The notes under the pieces are model-generated. The model was not told the origin of the DNA. It searched no databases and worked only from the letters and a program-made list of their open reading frames with translations. Shown piece by piece: positions 34,860 through 44,831 of a stretch of DNA of 64,000 nucleotides. Origin of the DNA: Hypericibacter sp963696655 (lineage in GTDB: Bacteria > Pseudomonadota > Alphaproteobacteria > Dongiales > Dongiaceae); assembly GCA_963696655.1 (NCBI GenBank), contig CAVOLB010000089.1, forward strand, positions 5,266 through 69,265, read 5' to 3'. Positions within the stretch are counted from its first letter, which is position 1; the number at the start of each line of letters is the position of its first letter. The position numbers and the translations under genes are program-made.

Positions 34860-36766
34860 GCCGGGATCTCATTGTTCTGGGCCATCTGGTCGGCCGGCCG
34901 CCGGCGCGCGGGATCGCGCGTCTGGGCCTCGATCAGGATGTCGCGGGCGATCGGGCCGCAGATGACGGAACCGCCGCCGCCATGCTCGCTCACGACCGCG
35001 ATGGCATAGCGCGGCGCATGAACCGGCGCGAAGCCGATGAAGAGCGCATGGTCGCGCTGCACCCAGGGCAGGTCCTCGTTCTTGCGCACGCCGGCATTGC
35101 GCTCGCTCATGGTGATGCGGCGCACCTGGGCGGTGCCGGTCTTGCCGGCCAGCTCCATCCCGGGAATGGTGATGCGGGCGCGATAGGCCGTGCCGTTGGT
35201 GGCGTTGCTGACCTGGTTCATGCCTTCCAGCACGACCGCCAGATGCTCCGGCGAGACGCCCATCGAGGGGAAGGGCGGCTTCAGCACGGCGCCGCTGCCG
35301 CCCTCGCGCAAGGCGGCGCCGCCGTCGCCGGCAAAGACCATGTCGCGATGGAGCTTGGGTTTGATCGCATAGCCGCCCGAGGCAAGACGGGCGGTCAGGA
35401 CCGCCAGCTGCAGCGGCGTGGTCGTGATGAAGCCCTGGCCGATTCCCGCGACCAGCGATTCGCCGGGATGCCAGATATCGCCCATCGTCGCCTGTTTCCA
35501 GGCCCGGTCGGGAATGAGCCCCGGCTTCTCCGAGGGCATGTCGATCCCGGTCACCTGGCCGAGCCCGAAACGGCGGGCCATCTCCGCGATCGGATCGATG
35601 CCGATGCGCCGCGCCAGATCGTAGAAATAGCAGTCGCAGGAATGGCGGATGCCGCCGATCATGTCGAGATTGCCGTGTCCCTGCTTCTTCCAGCAATGGA
35701 ACCGGGCCGAGCCCAGCGCGGTGACGCCGTTGCAGAACACGGTGTGGTCGGGCCCGATCCCCTGCTCCATCGCCGCCATGGCCACGACCGTCTTGAAGGT
35801 CGAGCCCGGCGCGTAGGTGCCGTTGAGCGCCTTGTTGGAGAGCGGGCGCAACGGATCGGTGGTGAGGGCCTGCCATTCGGCGCTGGTGAGGCCGCGATCG
35901 AAAGCGGTCGGGTCGTAGCTCGGGGTCGAGGCCAGCGCCAGCACCTCGCCGGTCATGATATCCATGCAGACGGCAGCCCCGCTGAGCTGGGCGGAGAGCG
36001 TCTGCTGCGCGAAGGTCTGCAGGCCCATATCGAGCGTGGTGACCAGATCCTTGCCGGGCACGCCCTCGTCGCGCGAGAGCTCGCGGATCACGCGGCCGAC
36101 GGCATTGACCTCGACCTGGCTGTTGCCGGCCGAGCCGCGCAGGTCGGTGTCATACTGCTTCTCGATCCCGCTCTTGCCGACGCGGAAGCCCGGCAGCTCC
36201 AGCAGCGGGTCGCCCGTGAGCTCGGCCTCGGCCACCACGCCGACATAGCCCAGCACATGGGAGACGATGCCGCCATAGGGATAGTTCCGTCTCTGCTCGA
36301 CCTCGATCGAGACACCGGGCAGGTCGGGGGTGTTGACCTCGACCCGGGCCACCAGCGGCCAGTCGAGATTCTCCTTCACCGTCACCGGCACGAAGGCACG
36401 GCTGCGCGCGACTTCCTTCATGATCCGGGCGCGCTCGGAATCGCTGATCGAGACGATCGTCTCCAGGGACTGCAGGGTCCCCTCCAGATCCTCGGTCTGC
36501 TCCGGCGTCAGCACGATGCGATAGTTCTGGTCGTTGGTCGCCAGCGGCTGGCCGAACCGGTCGAGGATGCGGCCGCGGCGCGGCGCCAGGAGGCGCAGGC
36601 TGATGCGGTTCTCCTCGGCCAGGAGCTTGTAGCGGTCGGATTCGACGACCTGGAGGTAATACATCCGGCCGGCCAGGCTGCCGAGCAGCACCAGCTGCGC
36701 GCCGCCGAGCATGGCCGCGCGGCGGGTGAAAGTCCGATAGAGCTGCTGGCCGCTTTGCACCGACAT
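34856..36766 (-). CDS. mrdA: Penicillin-binding protein 2 (peptidoglycan transpeptidase)
   Basis: A 636-residue class B penicillin-binding protein with one N-terminal membrane anchor (about 18-38). A dimerisation domain is followed by the transpeptidase: the nucleophile Ser in APGSTFKTVVAM, the SxD form SCD in IRHSCDCYFYDLA as usual for PBP2, and KTGTAQVR. It cross-links peptidoglycan during elongation and pairs with RodA. It begins 59 bases downstream of the mreD stop on the same strand and overlaps rodA by 4 bases (ATGA). Confidence 0.95.
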   Translation of the reverse strand: MSVQSGQQLYRTFTRRAAMLGGAQLVLLGSLAGRMYYLQVVESDRYKLLAEENRISLRLLAPRRGRILDRFGQPLATNDQNYRIVLTPEQTEDLEGTLQSLETIVSISDSERARIMKEVARSRAFVPVTVKENLDWPLVARVEVNTPDLPGVSIEVEQRRNYPYGGIVSHVLGYVGVVAEAELTGDPLLELPGFRVGKSGIEKQYDTDLRGSAGNSQVEVNAVGRVIRELSRDEGVPGKDLVTTLDMGLQTFAQQTLSAQLSGAAVCMDIMTGEVLALASTPSYDPTAFDRGLTSAEWQALTTDPLRPLSNKALNGTYAPGSTFKTVVAMAAMEQGIGPDHTVFCNGVTALGSARFHCWKKQGHGNLDMIGGIRHSCDCYFYDLARRIGIDPIAEMARRFGLGQVTGIDMPSEKPGLIPDRAWKQATMGDIWHPGESLVAGIGQGFITTTPLQLAVLTARLASGGYAIKPKLHRDMVFAGDGGAALREGGSGAVLKPPFPSMGVSPEHLAVVLEGMNQVSNATNGTAYRARITIPGMELAGKTGTAQVRRITMSERNAGVRKNEDLPWVQRDHALFIGFAPVHAPRYAIAVVSEHGGGGSVICGPIARDILIEAQTRDPARRRPADQMAQNNEIPA

Positions 36767-36825
36767 GGCAGGGGCCGAGGCTCAGGAGACGCGCCGGAAC
36801 GGGGCGACAGGGAACTGCATCGTCA

Positions 36826-37344
36826 TCACGCCTGTTGCGACAAAAGCCAGCGCTGCGCGCGGGCGAAGAGATAGGCCACCGCCGGGTAGAGCCCGAGATC
36901 GACCAGATAGTTGAAGACCGCCGGCCGGGGGTCGACCAGCGTCACGTCCAGCAGGCTGGTGGCGACCCAGGCCAGCACCATGGCGCCGGCCGAGACCATC
37001 ATGTAGCCCCACCAGACCACGAGGAAGGGCTGGCCGATGAAGAGCCGGCGCTGCGACACCGTGAGCGCATAGACCACCACCAGCACCAGCGTGCCGACGC
37101 CGAGCGGCGCCATGCCGAAGAAATCGGCCAGGATGCCGATGGCGAAGACCAGCGGCAGCGGCAAGGCGGTCGGGCGATGGATGGCCCAGTAATAGACCGA
37201 CATGAGCGCGAAACTGGGGCTGATCGGCTGCCAGAAAGGCAGCGGCACCGGAATCGAGCCCAGCAGCATCAGCATCAGAGTCAGCGTGGCCGGCCATAGA
37301 CGCTGCGACCAGAGATCGAGGCGCTGCCAGAAGCTGGAGCTCAT
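36826..37344 (-). CDS. mreD: Rod-shape-determining membrane protein MreD
   Basis: A 172-residue protein with five or six hydrophobic helices and family elements PISPSFALMSVYYWAIHRP, LADFFGMAPLGVGTLVLVVVYAL and YLVDLGLYPAVAYL. MreD joins MreC in the elongation complex in the inner membrane. I use the ATG at 37344 (MSSSFWQRLD) because the in-frame upstream extension looks non-native; the ribosome site is poor. It sits between mreC and mrdA. Confidence 0.88.
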   Translation of the reverse strand: MSSSFWQRLDLWSQRLWPATLTLMLMLLGSIPVPLPFWQPISPSFALMSVYYWAIHRPTALPLPLVFAIGILADFFGMAPLGVGTLVLVVVYALTVSQRRLFIGQPFLVVWWGYMMVSAGAMVLAWVATSLLDVTLVDPRPAVFNYLVDLGLYPAVAYLFARAQRWLLSQQA

Positions 37345-37448
37345 GATCCGAGTTGTATCCTTTAAGAGCCGGAGCGCGCTGGGCGCCCGCATTCACCAAA
37401 GGCGCCTGAAGCGCCGAACCTTTCGGGTGCGCTGCCGCGCCCGCCTCG

Positions 37449-38375
37449 TCAGTGCCCGCGCGGCGGCGCCACGACCGCGCCGCCTGCCGACGGATTGGAC
37501 GCCGCATTGGCCGCCGCCGCGGCCGGATCGTCGCCCAGCACGCCGTCGAGGCCGTAATCCACGATCTGCAGGAATTCCATATGGTCCCAGTCCACGAAGG
37601 GGGTCACCGAGACGACGCCGTCCGAGATCCGGTCGATCACGCCCACCGGCAGCCCCGGGGGGAAGGCCCCGCCATCGCCCGACGTGACGATGCGGTCGCC
37701 GACCTCGATCTGCAGGCCGGGCTTGAGATAGAGCAGCTGGGGCCGGTTCGAGTTGTCGCCGGCGAGGATGGCCCGGTCGCGGGTCCGCTCGACCACGACC
37801 GGCACGCGGGAATTGATGTCGGTCAGGAGCAGCACCCGGGCCGAGCGCGCCCCGACCTCGCTGACGCGCCCCGCCAGACCGTCGCCGGTCATGGCCGCCT
37901 GGCCCTTGCGCAGGCCCGACTTTTCGCCGGCCGAGATCAGAACCTCGCGCACGAAGGCGCCGGTATGGTCGCCGATCACCCGGGCGCTGATGAAGCTCGA
38001 GCGCGGGTCGGGCACGAAATGCAGCATGGTGCGGAGCTGGCGGTTCTCGGCGTCGAGGCGCTGGGCGATGGTCTGCCACTCGGCCAGACGCTGGCGCTCG
38101 ATGCGCAGGCGGGCGTTCTCGGCCCGCAGATCGACCAGTTCCTCGAGATTGGCAAAGAGCCCCTCGGCGAAGCTCACGGGCTCCGAGAGCGCGCCCAGGA
38201 TCGGGGCCACCGCATCGGACACCGCCGTCCGGGCCTGGGAGACCATCGGGCCATTGGCACGACCCAGCACCATCAGGCCGATGGCCGCAGCCATGACCAT
38301 GACCAGGGTCAGCCGATGAACCAACGCCCGCAGCGGCGAGGCCAGGCGCAGCGCGGAGCCGGTCCGCTGCTTCAT
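37449..38375 (-). CDS. mreC: Cell-shape protein MreC
   Basis: A 308-residue protein: one N-terminal membrane anchor (about 19-40), a coiled-coil (ELVDLRAENARLRIERQRL to AENRQL), then the periplasmic MreC beta domains (ISARVIGDHTGAFVREVLIS, LLTDINSRVPVVVERT, GDRIVTSGDGGAFPPGLPVG). It scaffolds PBP2 in the elongation complex. The C-terminus has an extra Ala/Pro-rich tail. A stem-loop separates it from mreB upstream. Confidence 0.94.
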   Translation of the reverse strand: MKQRTGSALRLASPLRALVHRLTLVMVMAAAIGLMVLGRANGPMVSQARTAVSDAVAPILGALSEPVSFAEGLFANLEELVDLRAENARLRIERQRLAEWQTIAQRLDAENRQLRTMLHFVPDPRSSFISARVIGDHTGAFVREVLISAGEKSGLRKGQAAMTGDGLAGRVSEVGARSARVLLLTDINSRVPVVVERTRDRAILAGDNSNRPQLLYLKPGLQIEVGDRIVTSGDGGAFPPGLPVGVIDRISDGVVSVTPFVDWDHMEFLQIVDYGLDGVLGDDPAAAAANAASNPSAGGAVVAPPRGH

Positions 38376-38447
38376 AACCTGCCTCCGCAGCGAATGCCCA
38401 TGCGGGAATCGCTCTTCGTCACCGTCGCGACTCCACGACTCACGATA

Positions 38448-38467
38448 GCCCGATACCCGAATCGGGC
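38448..38467 (-). other. Stem-loop between mreB and mreC
   Basis: GCCCGAT (38448-38454) and ATCGGGC (38461-38467) form a 7-base perfect stem with a 6-base loop in the 115-base mreB-mreC gap. There is no T run on the coding strand, so it is more likely a processing or attenuation hairpin that lets mreB be made in excess over mreC. Confidence 0.45.
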
Positions 38468-38490
38468 AAAGGAAAATTGAGCGGAATCAA

Positions 38491-39531
<1,041 letters not shown>

Positions 39532-39594
39532 TGGTATTTACCTCATCGCATTTGGGCCGACGCAGGTCTCTTGCCTGGCGCCTGCATTGTCTGG

Positions 39595-39617
39595 AAAAGC
39601 GGGGCCCCTAACCCCGC
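39595..39617 (-). terminator. Rho-independent terminator after leuA
   Basis: On the minus strand GCGGGG-TTAGGGG-CCCCGC is followed by TTTT, four bases past the leuA stop. This is a 6-base GC stem, a 7-base loop and a short T run, so it should end leuA transcription before mreB. Confidence 0.65.
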
Positions 39618-39621
39618 GGGT

Positions 39622-41175
39622 TCAAGCGGAAAGCGCGGCGGGCGCGGTCTTCTGCCTCTTGGTCAGGAGCTTGTTGAGCGCGTGCAGATAGGCCTTGCAG
39701 GAGGCCACCAGCGTATCGGTATCGGCCCCCTGGCCGTTCACCGTCTTGCCGTTTTCCTCCAGCCGCACCGTCACCTCCGCCTGCGCATCCGTGCCGGCGG
39801 TGACGGCATTCACTTGGAACAGCTGCAGCCGCGCCTCATGCGGGAACAGCTGCCGGATCGCCTTGAAGGTCGCGTCCACCGGGCCGTCGCCCAGCGCGCG
39901 CGTCTGCTTCACGACGCCGTCGATCTCGAGTTCGAGGTCCGCCTGCTGCGGGCCCTTGGAGCCGCAGACGACCTGCAGCGAGACGAAACGGATGCTCTCG
40001 TTCGAGCGCACCACCTCGTCGTCGACGAGCGCGACGATGTCCTCGTCGAACACGTCCTTCTTCTTGTCGGCCAGATCCTTGAAGCGGCGGAACGCCTCTT
40101 CGATCGCGTTGTCGCCGAGCTCGAAGCCCAGCTCCTTGAGCTTGGACTTGAAGGCATGGCGTCCGGAATGCTTGCCCATCACCAGGGTCGAGCGGGAAAG
40201 GCCGACCGATTCCGGCGTCATGATCTCGTAGGTGCCGGCATGCTTGAGCATGCCGTCCTGATGGATGCCGGATTCATGGGCGAAGGCGTTGGCGCCGACG
40301 ATCGCCTTGTTCGGCTGGACCGGAAAGCCGGTCACGGTCGAGACCAGGCGCGAGGCGCGGGTGATGACCTCGGTATGGATGCCGGTCTTGTAGGGCAGGA
40401 CGTTCTGGCGCGTGCGCAGCGCCATCACGATCTCCTCGAGGGCGGCGTTGCCGGCGCGCTCGCCCAGGCCGTTGACGGTGCATTCGACCTGCCGCGCGCC
40501 GGCGCCGACGGCGGCCAGCGAGTTGGCGACGGCAAGGCCCAGATCGTTGTGGCAATGGACCGAGATGATCGCCTTGTCGATGTTGGGCACGCGGTTGAAC
40601 AGCATGCGGATGAGGGCCGCGAACTCGTCGGGCACCGCATAGCCGACCGTGTCGGGAATATTGACGGTGCCGGCGCCGCATTTGATCGCGGCCTCGACGC
40701 AGCGGCAGAGGAAGTCATGATCGGTGCGCGAGGCGTCCTCGGCCGACCATTCGACATCCTCGCACAGGCTGCGCGCATAGGTGACGCTGTCGATGACCGC
40801 CTGGTGCACGGCCTCGGGCTCCATCTGCAGCTTGAACTTCATATGGAGCGGGCTGGTCGAGAGGAAGCTGTGGATGCGCGGACGGACGGCGCCCTGCAGC
40901 GCCTCCCAGGCGCGATCGATATCCTTCTTCGAAGCGCGCGCGAGGCCCGCGACGGAACTGGTCTTCAGCAGCTTCGCGACTTCGCGCACCGCCTCGAAAT
41001 CGCCGTTGGAGGCGATCGGAAATCCGGCTTCGATCACATCGACGCCCATCTCCTCGAGAACCGCGGCAATGCGCTTCTTCTCGTCGAGATTCATCGAGGC
41101 GCCGGGCGATTGCTCGCCGTCGCGCATGGTGGTGTCGAAAATAATGACGCGGTTGGGATCTCGACCCGTGTCCAT
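39622..41175 (-). CDS. leuA: 2-isopropylmalate synthase
   Basis: A 517-residue enzyme that condenses acetyl-CoA with 2-ketoisovalerate, the first committed step to leucine. N-terminal catalytic TIM barrel: FDTTMRDGEQSPGASM with the metal-binding Asp, ISVHCHNDLGLAVANS with the metal His pair, and NGLGERAGNAALEE. The C-terminal regulatory LeuA dimer domain (about 390-510) should give leucine feedback control. The ATG at 41175 precedes MDTGRDPNRVIIFDTT; the sequence before it is not conserved. It provides the leucine branch to the ilv genes 3 kb away. Confidence 0.95.
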   Translation of the reverse strand: MDTGRDPNRVIIFDTTMRDGEQSPGASMNLDEKKRIAAVLEEMGVDVIEAGFPIASNGDFEAVREVAKLLKTSSVAGLARASKKDIDRAWEALQGAVRPRIHSFLSTSPLHMKFKLQMEPEAVHQAVIDSVTYARSLCEDVEWSAEDASRTDHDFLCRCVEAAIKCGAGTVNIPDTVGYAVPDEFAALIRMLFNRVPNIDKAIISVHCHNDLGLAVANSLAAVGAGARQVECTVNGLGERAGNAALEEIVMALRTRQNVLPYKTGIHTEVITRASRLVSTVTGFPVQPNKAIVGANAFAHESGIHQDGMLKHAGTYEIMTPESVGLSRSTLVMGKHSGRHAFKSKLKELGFELGDNAIEEAFRRFKDLADKKKDVFDEDIVALVDDEVVRSNESIRFVSLQVVCGSKGPQQADLELEIDGVVKQTRALGDGPVDATFKAIRQLFPHEARLQLFQVNAVTAGTDAQAEVTVRLEENGKTVNGQGADTDTLVASCKAYLHALNKLLTKRQKTAPAALSA

Positions 41176-41725
41176 TGCTCTAACCCTTTGGCATCTCTGG
41201 TTCCGAGAGCGACTTCGACCGATGTCCCCTGAATGGCGTAACAAGGCGGCTTAAGCCCTCGCCTCCGCCGGTCAGGGGCGGTTAAGTCGAAGCGTCCAAA
41301 GCTCCAGAGACAGGGCGGTCCGTCCACGGGTTGAGGTTGAGCCGGCCGCGCGCCGCGCCGCACAGGGCGCCAGATGAAAATAATCGCGGCAAATCAAAAA
41401 CATATAGCCAGCTCAAAGCCCGATTCATGTCCGGTCCGCAGCTTTGTAACCTTGCTTGATGTTGGTTAACAAGTCCTTTCGGGCCGCGTTGTTTTCTCAA
41501 TGAATCAGGGTGCTGCCGGGTTCCTGCCACCCGGACTTGCCAGAGAAGCCTGCTGCGGCCAAGAATGGCTCAGTTTCCGGGATAGAAGGAAATTCCAACC
41601 ATTTCCGTGAGATCGCGAGCATCCCAGGCGGCCGCCAGGCCGTTTTGGGCCAAGCCCGGGTCTGTCCCGCGATAAGCTGCCGAAAGTTAACAAGGCCGTA
41701 ATGACAACCTGGGGAGGAAATGACC
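41176..41725. other. Divergent intergenic region between leuA and the binding-protein gene
   Basis: These 550 bases hold promoters for both divergent genes. A minus-strand open frame beginning MNRALSWLYVFDLPRLF near 41420 could be mistaken for a leader peptide, but it has no run of Leu codons. A GGCGG/CCGCC hairpin lies near 41245-41270. No riboswitch or T-box element is recognised. Confidence 0.35.
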
Positions 41726-42865
41726 ATGACAAAGAGCCTGCGCCGCCGCCGCGCGGAAGGGTTCGTTCGCGATTTTGCCGCAGGCCGGGTCGATCGCCGG
41801 CGTTTTCTGAAGGCCCTGGCCGCCGTCGGGGTCGGGCTCGGCACGACGACGCTGGGACAGCGCCTCGCCGCCGCGAAACCGAACCTCACCTATTACACCT
41901 GGGCCGAATATGACAACCCGGCCTTCCACAACGCCTATGTGAAGAAGAATGGCGGGACGCCGAACTACGCGATCTTCGCCGACGAGGAAGAGGCGCTGCA
42001 GCGCATGCGCAACGGCTACCGCGCCGATGTCGCCCATCCCTGCACCAGCAATGTGCTGCGCTGGTACGACGCCGGAATCCTCAATCCGATCGATACCAGC
42101 CGGCTCGAGCATTGGCCCGACGTCTTCGACGGATTCAAGACGGTCGCGGGCGTGCAGATCGACGGCAAGACCTTCCATGTGCCCTGGGAATGGGGCAACA
42201 GCTCGGTCGCCTATCGCCCCGACAAGGTCGAGATCAAGGAGGAGAGCTACGGCCTGCTGCTCGACGAGCGCTACAAGGGCAAGATGTCGAGCTTCGACAA
42301 TTCGGAAGAGGTGCCGATCATGTCGGCGATCCTCGCCGGCGCCAAGGATCCCTTCAAGCTGACCGAGGAGGACTATCCGAAGGTCGAAGCGATCATGAAG
42401 CAGATCAACTCGAACATGCGCTTCTACTGGACCGACGCGACGGAAATGCAGCAGGCCCTGGCGTCGGGCGAGATCGTGGCGGCGACCGCCTGGAACGACG
42501 TCATCAAGGCCATGGCCGACGCAGGCGTTCCGATCAAATTCATGACGCCCAAGGAAGGCATCCTCACCTGGGTCTGCGGCATGGTGCTGCTGAAGAACGG
42601 GCCCGGCGACGAGGGCCAGGCCTACGAGTTCATGGACGCGATGCTCTCGACCGAGAGCGGGGTGGCGCTGATGGAAAACTTCTATTACGGCCATTCCAAC
42701 CGCAAGACCCTCGCGGTCGCCGACCCCGAGCTGGTCAAGGGCCTCGGCCTCGACCAGGCCGAGGCGCGCATCGCCGATCCCAGGACGCATTTCTTCCAGC
42801 CGCAACCCAACGACCAGCGCGAGAAGCTGATCGCCATGTTCGAGCGGGTGAAGGCCGGGTTGTGA
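41726..42865 (+). CDS. TAT-exported PotD/PotF-type polyamine-binding protein
   Basis: A 379-residue extracellular solute-binding protein. The N-terminus has a twin-arginine signal, DRRRFLKALAAVGVGL, about residue 25-40. The mature part resembles spermidine/putrescine-binding proteins: LTYYTWAEYDNPAFHNAYVKK, YRADVAHPCTSNVLRWYDAGIL, FHVPWEWGNSSVAYRPD, and WTDATEMQQALASGEIVAATAWND. It lacks neighbouring permease or ATPase genes, so it is an orphan component. ATG 41726 is spaced better from GGGGAGG than the ATG at 41720. It converges on ilvC with repeat copies in between. Confidence 0.82.
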   Translation: MTKSLRRRRAEGFVRDFAAGRVDRRRFLKALAAVGVGLGTTTLGQRLAAAKPNLTYYTWAEYDNPAFHNAYVKKNGGTPNYAIFADEEEALQRMRNGYRADVAHPCTSNVLRWYDAGILNPIDTSRLEHWPDVFDGFKTVAGVQIDGKTFHVPWEWGNSSVAYRPDKVEIKEESYGLLLDERYKGKMSSFDNSEEVPIMSAILAGAKDPFKLTEEDYPKVEAIMKQINSNMRFYWTDATEMQQALASGEIVAATAWNDVIKAMADAGVPIKFMTPKEGILTWVCGMVLLKNGPGDEGQAYEFMDAMLSTESGVALMENFYYGHSNRKTLAVADPELVKGLGLDQAEARIADPRTHFFQPQPNDQREKLIAMFERVKAGL

Positions 42866-42880
42866 CGTTATTCGAATAGG

Positions 42881-42987
42881 TATCCCCTTCCCCGCTTCGC
42901 GGGGGAGGGCAAGGGAGGGGACCGTTCGGTATCCGATACCGCGTCTTCCCCCTTCCTAACCTTCCCCCGTTCCGGGGGAAGGGACAG
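42881..42987. repeat. Dispersed double-hairpin repeat, copy A
   Basis: A first hairpin, CCCCGC-TTC-GCGGGG with flanks, is followed by a purine-rich GGGAGGGG tract, a shared core GGTATCCGATACCGCG, then a CTTCCCCCTTCCTAACC tract and a second hairpin CCTTCCCCC-GTTCC-GGGGGAAGG ending GGACAG. It lies in the convergent space between the polyamine-binding gene and ilvC, where it may act as terminator. Copy B lies 50 bases further on. Confidence 0.75.
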
Positions 42988-43036
42988 ATGGAGCGTCGCA
43001 GCTCGATAGCAGGAGAGATTGGCGAGTTTGAATTGT

Positions 43037-43143
43037 TGTCTCCTCCCCCGCTTCGCGGGGGAGGACTAAGGAGGGGGCTGCTCGGTATCCGATACCGCGT
43101 CTTCCCCCTTCCTATCCTTCCCCCGTTCCGGGGGAAGGGACAG
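43037..43143. repeat. Dispersed double-hairpin repeat, copy B
   Basis: Same architecture and same core as copy A (the GGTATCCGATACCGCG palindrome-like centre is identical), with CTCCTCCCCCGCTTCGCGGG as first hairpin arm and a single-base change in the tract before the second hairpin. The flank GGCGAGTTT..TTGTCTCC is shared with the copy at 53215, showing the repeat unit extends leftward. Confidence 0.75.
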
Positions 43144-43162
43144 ATCGAGTTTCCGAGTTGCT

Positions 43163-44182
43163 TCAGTTCTTGGTCTTGTCGACCAGCTTGTTCTTCCCGA
43201 TCCAAGGCATCATCGCGCGCAGCTTGACGCCGACTTCCTCGATCGGATGCTCGGCGGCACGCCGGCGCATCGCCTTGAAGCTCGGCTGACCGGCATTGTT
43301 CTCCAGCACCCAGTCGCGGGCGAAACGGCCGGACTGGATGTCGTCGAGGATGCGCTTCATCTCCTTCTTGGTCTCGTCGGTCACGATCCGGGGACCGCGG
43401 GTATAGTCGCCATATTCGGCGGTATTGGAGATCGAGTAGCGCATGTTTGCGATGCCGCCCTCATAGATGAGGTCGACGATCAGCTTCACCTCGTGGAGGC
43501 ATTCGAAATAGGCCATCTCCGGGGCGTAGCCCGCTTCGACCAGCGTCTCGTAGCCGGCCTGGATCAGCGCGGTCAGGCCGCCGCAGAGCACGACCTGCTC
43601 GCCGAAGAGATCGGTCTCGCATTCCTCGCGGAAATCCGTCTCGATGATGCCCGAACGGCCGCCGCCGATGGCCGAGGCATAGGAGAGCGCGATCTCGAGC
43701 GCGTTGCCCGAGGGATTCTGCGCCACCGCCACGAGGCAGGGGACGCCGCCGCCCTTCTGATATTCGGAGCGCACCGTATGGCCGGGGCCCTTGGGCGCCA
43801 CCATGAACACGTCGATGTCGGCGCGCGGCTCGATCAGGCGGAAATGGATGTTGAGGCCGTGGCCGAAGGCGATGGCGGCACCCGGGCGCATGTTGGCATG
43901 GAGCTCGTCGGTGTAGATCTTCGCCTGCAGCTCGTCGGGCGTCAGCATCATGACGATGTCCGCCCATTTCGCCGCCTCGGCCGGAGTCATCACCTGGAGG
44001 CCCGCGGCTTCCGCCTTCTTGATCGAGGCCGAGCCCGGCTTCAGCGCGACGCGCACATCCTTGACGCCGCTGTCTTTGAGATTGAGGGCATGGGCGTGGC
44101 CCTGGCTGCCATAGCCGACGACGGCGACCTTCTTGCCCTTGATCAGATTGACGTCGGCATCACGATCGTAATAGACGCGCAT
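43163..44182 (-). CDS. ilvC: Ketol-acid reductoisomerase
   Basis: A 339-residue class I enzyme of valine, leucine and isoleucine synthesis. It isomerises acetolactate or acetohydroxybutyrate and reduces it with NADPH. The dinucleotide-binding site is VAVVGYGSQGHAHALNLKDSG, with the Mg-binding acidic residues in the C-terminal knotted domain (ETDFREECETDLFGEQ, EMAYFECLHEVKLIVDLIYE). It is last in the minus-strand ilvB-ilvN-ilvC order, 131 bases after ilvN. The hairpin repeats downstream may terminate it. Confidence 0.96.
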   Translation of the reverse strand: MRVYYDRDADVNLIKGKKVAVVGYGSQGHAHALNLKDSGVKDVRVALKPGSASIKKAEAAGLQVMTPAEAAKWADIVMMLTPDELQAKIYTDELHANMRPGAAIAFGHGLNIHFRLIEPRADIDVFMVAPKGPGHTVRSEYQKGGGVPCLVAVAQNPSGNALEIALSYASAIGGGRSGIIETDFREECETDLFGEQVVLCGGLTALIQAGYETLVEAGYAPEMAYFECLHEVKLIVDLIYEGGIANMRYSISNTAEYGDYTRGPRIVTDETKKEMKRILDDIQSGRFARDWVLENNAGQPSFKAMRRRAAEHPIEEVGVKLRAMMPWIGKNKLVDKTKN

Positions 44183-44313
44183 TCAAGTCCTCTCCTCTGT
44201 CTTTGCCAGCATCGGCAGGCGCCCCTTGAGGGGGCCAGGACACTGCCGTTCCGAACGAGTGGCAGGATCGATCCCGCCGATATGGCCCATGCGATTTCGT
44301 TGGTTTATAGGCC

Positions 44314-44826
44314 TCAAAGCGCCTCGGGGCCGCGTGCGATTGCTGCAACGCCGGTACGCGATACGTCGACCAGTCCCAGCGGCTGCATCAGGTTGATGAA
44401 GGCGTTGAGCTTGTCGGTCGAACCCGTCATTTCGAAGACGAAGGATTCGATGGTCGAATCCACGACGCGGGCGCGGAAGATGTCGGCGATGCGCAGGGAT
44501 TCGACCCGCTTCTCGCCAGTGCCGCGCACCTTGATCAGGGCCAGCTCGCGTTCGAGGCTGGGGCCCTCGGCCGTCAGGTCGCTGACCCGATGGACCGGAA
44601 CCAGCCGCCCGAGCTGGGCCTTGATCTGCTCGATGATCATGACCGTGCCGGAGGTGACGATCGTGATGCGCGACAAATGACGCTGCGCATCGACCTCGGC
44701 GACGGTCAGGCTTTCGATGTTGTAGCCGCGGCCAGAAAACAGCCCGACCACGCGGGCCAGGATGCCGGGTTCGTTGTCCACCAGCACCGAGATGGTGTGG
44801 CGCTCGATCTTTTGCGGTTCAGCCAT
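44314..44826 (-). CDS. ilvN: Acetolactate synthase, regulatory small subunit
   Basis: A 170-residue protein with an N-terminal ACT domain (HTISVLVDNEPGILARVVGLFSGRGYNIESLTV) and the small-subunit C-terminal domain (ELALIKVRGTGEKRVES, FEMTGSTDKLNAFINLM). It activates the catalytic subunit and gives valine feedback inhibition. The gene starts five bases after the ilvB stop, so the two subunits are translationally linked. Also known as ilvH. Confidence 0.95.
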   Translation of the reverse strand: MAEPQKIERHTISVLVDNEPGILARVVGLFSGRGYNIESLTVAEVDAQRHLSRITIVTSGTVMIIEQIKAQLGRLVPVHRVSDLTAEGPSLERELALIKVRGTGEKRVESLRIADIFRARVVDSTIESFVFEMTGSTDKLNAFINLMQPLGLVDVSRTGVAAIARGPEAL

Positions 44827-44831
44827 GGCAC

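Noticed and set aside
41282..41430. Possible leuA leader peptide (MNRALSWLYVFDL...)
   Set aside because: Leu residues are scattered, not in a run, and I could not draw convincing alternative terminator and antiterminator hairpins.
42881..43143. CRISPR-like repeat pair
   Set aside because: Only two long units with unequal flanks, internal palindromes and copies elsewhere; no spacers and no cas genes.
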